From Alistipes sp. (GTDB taxonomy: Bacteria > Bacteroidota > Bacteroidia > Bacteroidales > Rikenellaceae), in the NCBI GenBank assembly GCA_017403125.1, contig JAFQOR010000016.1, forward strand, positions 1-42,124: a stretch of DNA of 42,124 nucleotides. The letters run 5' to 3'. Each line of letters starts with the position of its first letter. The first letter of the stretch is position 1. A program made the position numbers and the translations under genes. Shown piece by piece: positions 27,090 to 34,697 of the stretch. Under the pieces are notes generated by a model that saw only the letters and a list, made by a program, of their open reading frames with translations, was not told the origin of the DNA and ran no database searches.

Positions 27090-30056
27090 CTAAAAGATGA
27101 TTTTGAGTCCAAAGGTATACGTTCGAGGCACGGGATAGGCACCATAGTCCAATCCATCGTAGCCGTTATACACCTCCGGGTCCATACCCGAATATTTTGT
27201 AATGGTAAAGAGGTCCTGCGCACTTATCGAAAATTGAATATCGGCAAAACGTGTAATCGAACGTGGCAACATATACGATATTGTAATGTTCTTCAACTTC
27301 AAGAATGATGCATCCTCCAACCAGAATGTGGTGTTTGCATAGCTCTTATTGTTCGTATTCTTGACACTTGCATACTCTGCCATACTCTTATCCTCGACAT
27401 AGTCCCAACCCTTGTAGTAGGCATCACGAAGAGTTATGAAACGCGAAGCACCGCTCATCGAAGCTGTCATAAAACGACTCATATTCAACCTATCGTAGTC
27501 CAAAGCTCCGCTGAAAAAGATATTTACCGAGAGGTTGCGCCATGTGATAGTATTATTCCATCCCAACATCCAACGAGGACTTGCATTACCACGCACAACC
27601 AAATCCGAAGATGTGGGGGCATTGGTAACACCTCCGTCTGCCGTACGATAGATATTGGCTCCCTGCTCGTCGAAACCCAACCACTCATAAACGTAGAACG
27701 AGCCAAGCGGATAGCCGGGTTTCATAATCTGCATAGGTCCACCCAAATCGCTATAATTTGCGGTAAGCACAAAGTCGTTGCCAGCCAAATCTTTAACTTC
27801 GTTGTGAATGAAGGTCATATTGAATGTCGTCTCCCACTTTACGCCTCGGTTTACAGGGAAGCAGTTCAGCGAAAATTCGACACCTTGATTCAGCAGCTCG
27901 CCCTGATTCACCCAATAGCTGCCACCTCCGTTGTAGTGCGGAACCTGCTTTTGAAAGAGCAGGTCCTCGGTATATTTTCTAAACAGGTCCATCGAGATGT
28001 TGATGCCATAAATCGACAAATCGAGGCCCACATCGTATTGTGTGGTTGTCTCCCACGTAAGGTTAGGCGTTGCAAAGGTGTTGCCCCAATACCCCGTATA
28101 TCCGGTCGATGTGCCCCAGCCGTAGGAGGTGCTTGATAACATTCCGAGTGTGTTGTACGCGGCAATAGCCTCGTTACCCGTTATACCGTAGCTGGCACGC
28201 AACTTCAACTGCTCGACGATACCATTTCCTCGCAAGAATGGCTCGTTAGCAATATCCCATGCGACAGCAGCCGAAGGGAAGAAACCCCAACGGTTACGCC
28301 CCTGGAACTTCGAAGAACCATCGGCACGTAGCGCCGCGGTGAAGAAGTAGCGTTTATCGTAGTCGTAATTTAGGCGAACAATACCCGACATTAACGATGA
28401 CTGCGTATAGGAGTTACTCTCGCTACGTACCGTGGCATTGCTCACATCCCAATAGCCCACACTCTCGTTATTCAATCCACTACCGCTAATCGACATATTG
28501 GTTGTTACGCTCTTGCTCATCTCCCACACTGCATTTGCCGATATCGAGTGACGATTGAACGTGTTGGCATAGCTCAAATTGTTTGTATTCTGCCAATATT
28601 GGTACACCGATGCCTTGTTCGACATCGAGCTCGTTGCGCCCGAAGCTACTTTACTCGACGAAAATGCATAGGAGGGAGCATAGTCGAAGTTATAACCACC
28701 CTGGACATTGAGCGTCAAGCCATCATAAATATTGAAACGCAGCACCATATTGGCATTCAGGTTGTAGCTATACGAGTCGTTATCGCTCTCGGCCAACGCG
28801 CCATAAGGGTTGTTGCTCAACATGTTGTATGGGTCTTTGTTATAGACACCTGTTTCCGGGTCTTTTAGCTCCATCGTGGGCGAATAGTTGAGAATATGAT
28901 GCCAATTAGGGGCACTACCATCCTGATGCATAATAGCTCCACTAATCTTGGTCGATAGTTGCAACCACCGTCTGACATCAGCATCGATATTTGCTCTGAT
29001 GCCATATCTACTATACTTCGAAAGGATGGTTACGGCTTGTTGGTCAAGAACATTACCAGAGATTAGATAGCGAGCACTCTTGCCACCGCCAGATACAGCA
29101 AGATTATAGTCCTGTGTTACGGCAGTGCGTGTCATCAGGTCCACCCAATCGATGCCCTTCTCACCACTGCGATATAGCGCCATATCTTCATCAGATATGG
29201 TATTTGCTGCACGCAAGGTATTCAATGCCTCACCATATTCCGGGGCACTCAACAGATCGTAGTTTTTGCGCACACTCGATATTCCTATCTTACCGTCAAA
29301 CACTATGCGCGCCGGTCCCGATTCGCCACCGCGCGTAGTAATGAGCACTACACCGTTTGCACCTCGTGAGCCATATACCGCCGTCGAGGAGGCATCTTTC
29401 AACACCTCCATCGAGGCTATATCTTGTGGATTGAGCCCATCGATACCACTCGACGATATTATACCATCGACAACATATAGCGGATCGCTACTCTTGTTAA
29501 TGGACGTAGTACCGCGCACACGAACCTTGGCCCCTGCTCCCGGCATACCGCTTACGTTCGTAACCTCGACACCCGACGTTCGTCCTTGCAGAATATCAGC
29601 AACACTCTTCACCGGTTGATAACTAAAACTGCGCTCCGAGATTGTTGCTACCGACCCGGTGAGGTCACTCTTCTTCACCTCGCCATAACCAATAACAACC
29701 ACATCTCGAAGGTTGTGCGCCTCGATACTCAAAACCACATCGTATGTTGTTTGATTTGGGACTATCTCAAACTCTTTTGTCTCGTAACCCACGAACGACA
29801 CCACAACCGTAGAGCCTACTGCAACACGCAGGTCATACGCTCCCTCGTTATCGGCAACCGCACCATTGGTCGTATTATCCTTCTGGTAAATCATTGCCCC
29901 CGGAATCGCATCACCAACATCATCAACGACCCGTCCTCTTACCAATACTACATCGGTGCCTACATTTTGAGCATTGAGCAACGCAGGTGTCATAAGCATA
30001 AATATCAATGACATAACCATGCGCACTAACCAGTTACTCATAAATAATTTCAACAT
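27090..30056 (-). CDS. SusC/RagA-family TonB-dependent outer-membrane transporter
   Basis: The 988-residue protein has a signal peptide (probable cleavage after ALLNA, residue 29), a carboxypeptidase-regulatory-like beta-sandwich at about 38-115 (VRGRVVDDVGDAIPGAMI), a plug at about 120-235 (VVIGYGEVKKSDLTGSV, LYVVDGI, STAVYGSRGANGVVLITT) and a beta barrel ending in an aromatic residue (TYTFGLKIIF). It lacks the N-terminal STN domain used for ECF anti-sigma signalling, so transduction through that route is unlikely. It energises import with TonB of a substrate captured by the SusD partner. The start is uncertain among ATGs at residues 1, 6 and 13. Confidence 0.96.
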   Translation of the reverse strand: MLKLFMSNWLVRMVMSLIFMLMTPALLNAQNVGTDVVLVRGRVVDDVGDAIPGAMIYQKDNTTNGAVADNEGAYDLRVAVGSTVVVSFVGYETKEFEIVPNQTTYDVVLSIEAHNLRDVVVIGYGEVKKSDLTGSVATISERSFSYQPVKSVADILQGRTSGVEVTNVSGMPGAGAKVRVRGTTSINKSSDPLYVVDGIISSSGIDGLNPQDIASMEVLKDASSTAVYGSRGANGVVLITTRGGESGPARIVFDGKIGISSVRKNYDLLSAPEYGEALNTLRAANTISDEDMALYRSGEKGIDWVDLMTRTAVTQDYNLAVSGGGKSARYLISGNVLDQQAVTILSKYSRYGIRANIDADVRRWLQLSTKISGAIMHQDGSAPNWHHILNYSPTMELKDPETGVYNKDPYNMLSNNPYGALAESDNDSYSYNLNANMVLRFNIYDGLTLNVQGGYNFDYAPSYAFSSSKVASGATSSMSNKASVYQYWQNTNNLSYANTFNRHSISANAVWEMSKSVTTNMSISGSGLNNESVGYWDVSNATVRSESNSYTQSSLMSGIVRLNYDYDKRYFFTAALRADGSSKFQGRNRWGFFPSAAVAWDIANEPFLRGNGIVEQLKLRASYGITGNEAIAAYNTLGMLSSTSYGWGTSTGYTGYWGNTFATPNLTWETTTQYDVGLDLSIYGINISMDLFRKYTEDLLFQKQVPHYNGGGSYWVNQGELLNQGVEFSLNCFPVNRGVKWETTFNMTFIHNEVKDLAGNDFVLTANYSDLGGPMQIMKPGYPLGSFYVYEWLGFDEQGANIYRTADGGVTNAPTSSDLVVRGNASPRWMLGWNNTITWRNLSVNIFFSGALDYDRLNMSRFMTASMSGASRFITLRDAYYKGWDYVEDKSMAEYASVKNTNNKSYANTTFWLEDASFLKLKNITISYMLPRSITRFADIQFSISAQDLFTITKYSGMDPEVYNGYDGLDYGAYPVPRTYTFGLKIIF

Positions 30057-30090
30057 ACTGATTAAACTAATTATTCTCTGAATCTGGCGA

Positions 30091-30121
30091 CAAATATACT
30101 ATGTGCGCAATAAAATAACAA
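30091..30121 (-). promoter_or_regulatory. Promoter of the susC-susD pair
   Basis: On the minus strand TTG (30121-30119), a 20-base spacer and TATATTTG (30098-30091) match the Bacteroidota promoter consensus. It lies 35 bases upstream of the SusC start. Confidence 0.65.
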
Positions 30122-30178
30122 GATTTTCATAATAAAATTGACAATAAAAGGGGCGAATCGCCAATATTAGAGGGTGAA

Positions 30179-30214
30179 ATAATTATATAACATCCGATAA
30201 TTATATAACATCCG
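30179..30214. repeat. Two tandem copies of an 18-bp repeat
   Basis: The 18-mer ATAATTATATAACATCCG occurs twice without spacing (30179-30196 and 30197-30214), directly abutting the hairpin at 30213-30248. The region lies between the alkaline phosphatase stop and the susC promoter. Copy-number change by slippage is possible. Confidence 0.8.
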
Positions 30215-30248
30215 AGAGGCTGTTGCTTCCAAATGCAACAGCCTCTCG
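30213..30248 (-). terminator. Perfect 14-bp hairpin downstream of the alkaline phosphatase
   Basis: CGAGAGGCTGTTGC (30213-30226) and GCAACAGCCTCTCG (30235-30248) form a perfect stem with an 8-base loop. It lies 100 bp beyond the phosphatase stop codon. On the minus strand it is followed by the AT-rich 18-bp repeats rather than a clean T-run, so termination is probable but unproven. Confidence 0.55.
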
Positions 30249-30347
30249 ATCTACCATCTCTGCAAATTGGTAAACAGGTCGCTATTTGTGCTATGTGTGC
30301 AATTTATAGCCCCCTACATCCATTTTAACGCCACATGTAGCAACACA

Positions 30348-31442
30348 TCATAGCGACTCTACACTCCCATTATCTACTATACTTTTAATTTTGGCGCCTA
30401 ACTCCGAATTCTCCATAACACCGTTGATACGCTCGGCTCCCGTACCATATAGATATACCGGCACCATCGATGCCGAGTGTCCCTTGGTGGCAAAGCTATA
30501 AGATACCCCCTGCTCCGAGAGATTGAAATCGGCATCGTTGCTCACGATAGACAAACCTCCCGTCTCGTGGTCGGCAGTCACAACGACCAACGTGCCGGGA
30601 TTCTGCTCGGCATACATCACCGCTACCTCCACCGCAGCCATAAAGCCCTCCATCTCACGCTGCATAGCCTCTGCATCGTTGGCATGCCCCATGCCGTCGA
30701 TAAGCGAGCCCTCGACCATAAGAAAAAAGCCATTACCGTTGCTGCGCGCCTCGAGAAGGCGCAACGCCTCGTTCGTAGCATCGGCGAGGTAGTCTCCGCT
30801 ATCGGCTCCCACCTCCTTGTCGGCAAGTAGAGCCATAACACGACTATCGCCATCCACGGCTTCGAGCTCCGCCATACTCTGCACAAGGTCGAAACCGACA
30901 TCGTGCAATGCCTCCTCAACACACTCATTGTCACCATAAACCTCACGGAAGAGTGTCATGCCGCCACCCACAGCTACATCCATGTCGCTCTCAACAAGCT
31001 GACGTGTGATTGTCGCCGAGTCGTGGCGACTGATGCAGTGGGCATAGAATGCCGCAGGCGTAGCATGCTGCAAATATGTCGTAACAACAACACCCGTAGG
31101 CATACCCCTCATGGCAGCCAACTCCGCAACCGAGAATAGCGACTTTCCATCCTTATCGACACCAATATATGTATTGTTTGTCTTAACACCCGAACTCAAC
31201 GCCGTACCCGACGCTGCCGAGTCTGTTACACGATTATCTGCCGAATAGGTCTTCGTTAGCGCAACGTTATCGGCTCGGTCGAATATCGTCGTCTCGAAGT
31301 TGTTTTCGAGCTGCATCATCGACACCGAGGCAAGCCCCATTCCGTCACCAATCATATATATAATGTTTCGAACATCGTCCTGCGCATTCACCCCCGAAAC
31401 CGAGATTATCGCAAACGACAAAAGTGCTAATACCTTACGCAT
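30348..31442 (-). CDS. phoA: Secreted alkaline phosphatase (PhoA family), compact
   Basis: The 364-residue protein has a signal peptide (cleavage near VNA-QDD, residue 20), so it acts in the periplasm or outside. Active-site residues match E. coli PhoA: D33 (IGDGMG), nucleophile S75 (VTDSAASG), T128 with H126 (QHATPAAF), E244, D249 and H253 (MVEGSLIDGMGHAND), D291-H292 (TADHETGG) and H322 (KGHSA). Position 250, lysine in E. coli, is glycine. At 364 residues it is about 100 shorter than E. coli PhoA, implying reduced loops or crown region. It releases phosphate from organic monoesters. It lies upstream of susC-susD on the same strand but is separated by a 291-bp gap with a hairpin and a promoter. 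Confidence 0.93.
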   Translation of the reverse strand: MRKVLALLSFAIISVSGVNAQDDVRNIIYMIGDGMGLASVSMMQLENNFETTIFDRADNVALTKTYSADNRVTDSAASGTALSSGVKTNNTYIGVDKDGKSLFSVAELAAMRGMPTGVVVTTYLQHATPAAFYAHCISRHDSATITRQLVESDMDVAVGGGMTLFREVYGDNECVEEALHDVGFDLVQSMAELEAVDGDSRVMALLADKEVGADSGDYLADATNEALRLLEARSNGNGFFLMVEGSLIDGMGHANDAEAMQREMEGFMAAVEVAVMYAEQNPGTLVVVTADHETGGLSIVSNDADFNLSEQGVSYSFATKGHSASMVPVYLYGTGAERINGVMENSELGAKIKSIVDNGSVESL

Positions 31443-31468
31443 AAGTTTGAAGAATTTGACTTTACACC

Positions 31469-31499
31469 TTGCAAAGGTAGAAAAAATTGGTTACCTTCG
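31469..31499 (+). promoter_or_regulatory. Putative promoter for ung
   Basis: TTG (31469-31471), a 20-base spacer and TACCTTCG (31492-31499, one mismatch) form a plausible promoter. It overlaps the divergent phoA -7 element, so the two promoters could compete for polymerase. Confidence 0.5.
31471..31479 (-). promoter_or_regulatory. Putative promoter for phoA
   Basis: Minus-strand TACCTTTGC is a perfect TAnnTTTGC element 28 bases before the phosphatase start codon. I see no obvious additional phosphate-box-like repeat. Confidence 0.6.
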
Positions 31500-31540
31500 C
31501 AATATATTTTTTAAGAAAAAATCAAACATCTAACACCACT

Positions 31541-32206
31541 ATGGCAGAAGTACGCATAGCGAGCGATTGGAAAGAACTCCTCAAAGAGGAGTTCACGAAA
31601 CCCTATTTCGAAGAACTTGTCACCTTCGTACGCTCGGAGTATGCCAAGGGCGTGGTCTATCCCGCCGGGCGTAATATATTCCGAGCCTTCGACAAGTGCC
31701 CCTTCGACAAGCTGAAAGTCGTCATCATAGGTCAAGACCCCTATCATGGTCCGGGACAGGCAAACGGGTTGTGCTTCTCGGTATCGGAGGGTGTAGCATT
31801 TCCCCCATCACTGCAAAACATTCTGCGCGAGGTATGCGACGACACGGGCGCCGCAATACCAACCTCCGGAGAGTTGGACAGATGGGCAGAGCAGGGCGTA
31901 CTACTGCTCAACGCAGTGCTTACCGTCAGAGAGCACGCTGCCGGCTCACATGCAAAACATGGCTGGGAGCAATTTACCGATGCCGTTGTTCGTACCATAG
32001 CCGAACGCAAAGATGGCGTGGTTTACATGCTCTGGGGAAACTATGCGCAACGCAAGGGCTCCATCGCCGACCCCACTCGAAATCTCATACTTAAAACCGC
32101 GCATCCATCACCCCTCTCGGTATATCGCGGCTTCTTTGGATGCAAACACTTTTCACAAGCAAATGCCTACCTGCGCAGTATTGGAAAAAGCGAAATAATT
32201 TGGTAG
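31541..32206 (+). CDS. ung: Uracil-DNA glycosylase
   Basis: The 221-residue family-1 enzyme removes uracil from DNA. The water-activating motif GQDPYHGPGQANGLCFSV carries the catalytic Asp at 66, FPPSLQNI the phosphate contacts, LLLNAVLTV the uracil-recognition segment, and HPSPLSVYRGFFG the catalytic His at 188 and the minor-groove intercalation loop. The ATG at 31541 gives the usual start; an in-frame upstream TTG/ATG extension through the promoter is not believable. Divergent from phoA. Confidence 0.96.
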   Translation: MAEVRIASDWKELLKEEFTKPYFEELVTFVRSEYAKGVVYPAGRNIFRAFDKCPFDKLKVVIIGQDPYHGPGQANGLCFSVSEGVAFPPSLQNILREVCDDTGAAIPTSGELDRWAEQGVLLLNAVLTVREHAAGSHAKHGWEQFTDAVVRTIAERKDGVVYMLWGNYAQRKGSIADPTRNLILKTAHPSPLSVYRGFFGCKHFSQANAYLRSIGKSEIIW

Positions 32207-32284
32207 AAAACACCTCAACCACTCAACAGCGAATATAGGGCTTTAAGAGCCACTATTCCCACCCCTACACAGTGCCCACATTGT

Positions 32285-32304
32285 CGATTTAATATATTAA
32301 ATCG
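32285..32304. promoter_or_regulatory. Perfect 20-bp palindrome upstream of the tgt promoter
   Basis: CGATTTAATATATTAAATCG is identical to its reverse complement. It ends 10 bases before the -33 box of the tgt promoter. It could be an operator for a dimeric regulator or a hairpin marking the end of the ung transcript; there is no T-run after it, which favours the first or an alternative role. Confidence 0.45.
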
Positions 32305-32314
32305 CAATTGGGCA

Positions 32315-32344
32315 TTGTTCTTTGATAATTATTGACTATCTTTG
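32315..32344 (+). promoter_or_regulatory. Promoter of tgt
   Basis: TTG (32315-32317), a 19-base spacer and TATCTTTG (32337-32344) match the Bacteroidota consensus well. The ATG at 32363 follows after a leader of only about 12 nt. Confidence 0.7.
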
Positions 32345-32362
32345 TGCGTTATATATACCACA

Positions 32363-33493
32363 ATGAAGTTCACACTACAACATACTGCACCCGACAGCAA
32401 GGCTCGTGCCGGAGAGTTGGTCACCGACCACGGCGTTGTTCAAACCCCGATATTCATGCCCGTAGGCACAGCGGCTGCCATGAAGGGCATATTTCACCGC
32501 GACGTACTGAACGAGGCGCATGCCCAAATAATCTTGGCAAATACCTACCACCTCTACCTGCGTCCCGGCATGGATATTATCGAAAAGGCGGGGGGCGTTC
32601 ACCGCTTCTCGTCGTGGGACAAGCCGATGCTTACGGACAGTGGAGGCTTTCAGGTCTTCTCGTTAGCTGCATGCCGCAAGCTCAAAGAGGAGGGGTGTCA
32701 CTTTCAATCGCACATCGACGGCTCGCGTCATCTGTTCACGCCAGAGAGTGTTATCGACACAGAGCGCTGCATAGGTGCCGACATCATGATGGCATTCGAC
32801 GAATGTCCTCCGGGAGATGCTCCGCACGACTATGCTGCAAAGTCGTTGGCTCTGACCGAGCGTTGGCTCGACAGATGCTTCAACCGCTACGAACAGACGG
32901 CACCACGCTGGGGACACTATCAGGCCCTATTCCCCATAGTGCAGGGTTGTGGCTATGCTGATTTAAGAGAGAAGGCTGCCCGCAACGTACTGCAATACAA
33001 CGCCGATGGCTATGCTATTGGAGGTTTGGCCGTGGGCGAACCCACCGATGTCATGTATGCTATGATTGAGGTGGTAAACGCAATTTTGCCCACAGACCGA
33101 CCACGCTACCTTATGGGTGTGGGTACCCCTGTAAACATCCTCGAAGGCATCGACCGCGGTGTCGATATGTTCGACTGTGTGATGCCTACGCGCAATGGTC
33201 GTAATGGACAGCTATTTACGTCGGAGGGCATCATCAACATACGCAACAAGAAGTGGGAGGACGACTTCTCGCCCATCGACCCCAATGGTGTTGCGTTTGT
33301 CGATAAGGTATATACGAAGGCCTATTTGCACCACCTTGTAGTGTGCAAGGAGATGTTGGCAGCGCAGATAGCATCGTTGCATAATACGGCATTCTACCTT
33401 TGGCTTGTTGGCGAGGCACGCAAGCATATATGTGCCGGAGACTTCAAGCCCTGGAAGGAACAGATGGTAGAGAGGCTCGCACGACGCTTGTAG
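32363..33493 (+). CDS. tgt: Queuine tRNA-ribosyltransferase lacking the zinc cysteines
   Basis: The 376-residue enzyme exchanges guanine-34 for a queuosine precursor in GUN-anticodon tRNAs. TDSGGFQVFSL (D92), GGLAVGEP at 220 and DCVMPTRNGRNG with the nucleophile D271 identify it. The usual zinc cluster C-x-C-x2-C, located between DP and YxxAYLHHL, is absent: the aligned segment is DPNGVAFVDKVYTKAYLHHL, so the three cysteines are Gly309, Ala311 and Asp314, while the histidine ligand is kept (SLHN, H340). This may be normal for Bacteroidales Tgt, which I recall looking similar, but cannot check. The ATG at 32363 is preferred over a TTG at 32342 inside the -7 element. Confidence 0.94.
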   Translation: MKFTLQHTAPDSKARAGELVTDHGVVQTPIFMPVGTAAAMKGIFHRDVLNEAHAQIILANTYHLYLRPGMDIIEKAGGVHRFSSWDKPMLTDSGGFQVFSLAACRKLKEEGCHFQSHIDGSRHLFTPESVIDTERCIGADIMMAFDECPPGDAPHDYAAKSLALTERWLDRCFNRYEQTAPRWGHYQALFPIVQGCGYADLREKAARNVLQYNADGYAIGGLAVGEPTDVMYAMIEVVNAILPTDRPRYLMGVGTPVNILEGIDRGVDMFDCVMPTRNGRNGQLFTSEGIINIRNKKWEDDFSPIDPNGVAFVDKVYTKAYLHHLVVCKEMLAAQIASLHNTAFYLWLVGEARKHICAGDFKPWKEQMVERLARRL

Positions 33494-33576
33494 CACCCCG
33501 GCGACGCAGCGCACTCCAACTATCCGTGAAGGATTAACCGTAAACCGTTGTTTAAGTTTAGCAACAGAGCGAAAAC

Positions 33577-34695
33577 ATGAAATTCAGACTCATACCGGAC
33601 TTCCCGGGATATCGCACCATAGACCGCTATATCCTCTTAAAGTTCTTGCGCACCTACGTCTTCGGAATGGTGATGGTGCTCATTGTCATGGTCGTCTTCG
33701 ACTACGTTGAGAAGGTCGATGACTTCACCGAGTTGAAGGCTCCGACCGATGCCATCATCAACGACTACTACCTAAACTTTATCCCCTACTCGATATGCCA
33801 ATTCAGTGCGCTGTTCTGCTTCATCTCCGTTATCTTCTTCACGTCGAAGATGGCTGGACAGACCGAGATTGTGGCGATACTGTCGGGAGGCGTTAGCTTC
33901 AAACGCCTGCTGTGGCCCTACATGATAGGAGCAACGCTCATCACAACACTTACGCTCGTCTTGGGCATGTGGGTTATCCCCGTCACGCAGCGTGCTAGCA
34001 TCGAGTTTCAGGACAAATATCTCAAAAAGAACAAGGAGGTGCTCTACGACAAGCACGTATATCGCCAGATAGAGCCTGGCATGTTTGCCTATATTCGAGG
34101 CTACTCACCCAATATCGACGTCATACCCTTCTTTGCATTGGAGAAGTACGAGGATACGGAGCTTGTGGGTAAACTTGAAGCGGCAAGTGTAACCTTCGAC
34201 GAGGAGACGCGCCGTTGGAGTGCCAACCGCTATGTAACCTACTCGCGTGACTCACTCGGCATACTCCACGCCAAGGAGCATGCCTACCATCTCGACACGC
34301 TTATCAACCTCGACGCACGCGAGTTAAGCCAGATAAAACTGCTTGTTAAGACCATGACTATCGGTGAGCTAAATGACTTCTTGGCACAGCAGCGCTCCAA
34401 GGGTAGCGACGACTCCTACATCATTGAGGTAGAGCGCCACACGCGCTACTCCTACCCAATATCAACCTTCATATTGACCATCATCGGCGTTGCCCTCTCG
34501 TCGCGCAAGGTGCGTGGCGGCATGGGCATGCACATCGGTGTCGGCATTGCCCTATGTTTCGGCTACCTGATGTTGGGACGAATATGTGAGCAGATTGCAA
34601 TCAGTGGCTCGCTATCACCTCTGATAGGCGTATGGCTACCCAACATACTATTCACACTCATAGCAATATATCTCTACATTAAAGCACCCAAATAA
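33577..34695 (+). CDS. lptG: LPS export permease LptF/LptG family (YjgP/YjgQ)
   Basis: The 372-residue inner-membrane protein has three hydrophobic segments near 30-120, a periplasmic beta-jellyroll-like middle (residues about 125-275) and three more near 285-370, the LptF/G topology. IDRYILLKFLRTYVFGM opens the first coupling helix, and EIVAILSGGVSFKRLLWPY matches the cytoplasmic coupling loop that contacts LptB. It forms the permease half of the exporter powered by the LptB encoded at 17350. LptF versus LptG cannot be settled from sequence alone. It ends 2 bp before the mqnE-PASTA fusion gene, so the two are co-transcribed. Confidence 0.92.
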   Translation: MKFRLIPDFPGYRTIDRYILLKFLRTYVFGMVMVLIVMVVFDYVEKVDDFTELKAPTDAIINDYYLNFIPYSICQFSALFCFISVIFFTSKMAGQTEIVAILSGGVSFKRLLWPYMIGATLITTLTLVLGMWVIPVTQRASIEFQDKYLKKNKEVLYDKHVYRQIEPGMFAYIRGYSPNIDVIPFFALEKYEDTELVGKLEAASVTFDEETRRWSANRYVTYSRDSLGILHAKEHAYHLDTLINLDARELSQIKLLVKTMTIGELNDFLAQQRSKGSDDSYIIEVERHTRYSYPISTFILTIIGVALSSRKVRGGMGMHIGVGIALCFGYLMLGRICEQIAISGSLSPLIGVWLPNILFTLIAIYLYIKAPK

Positions 34696-34697
34696 TC

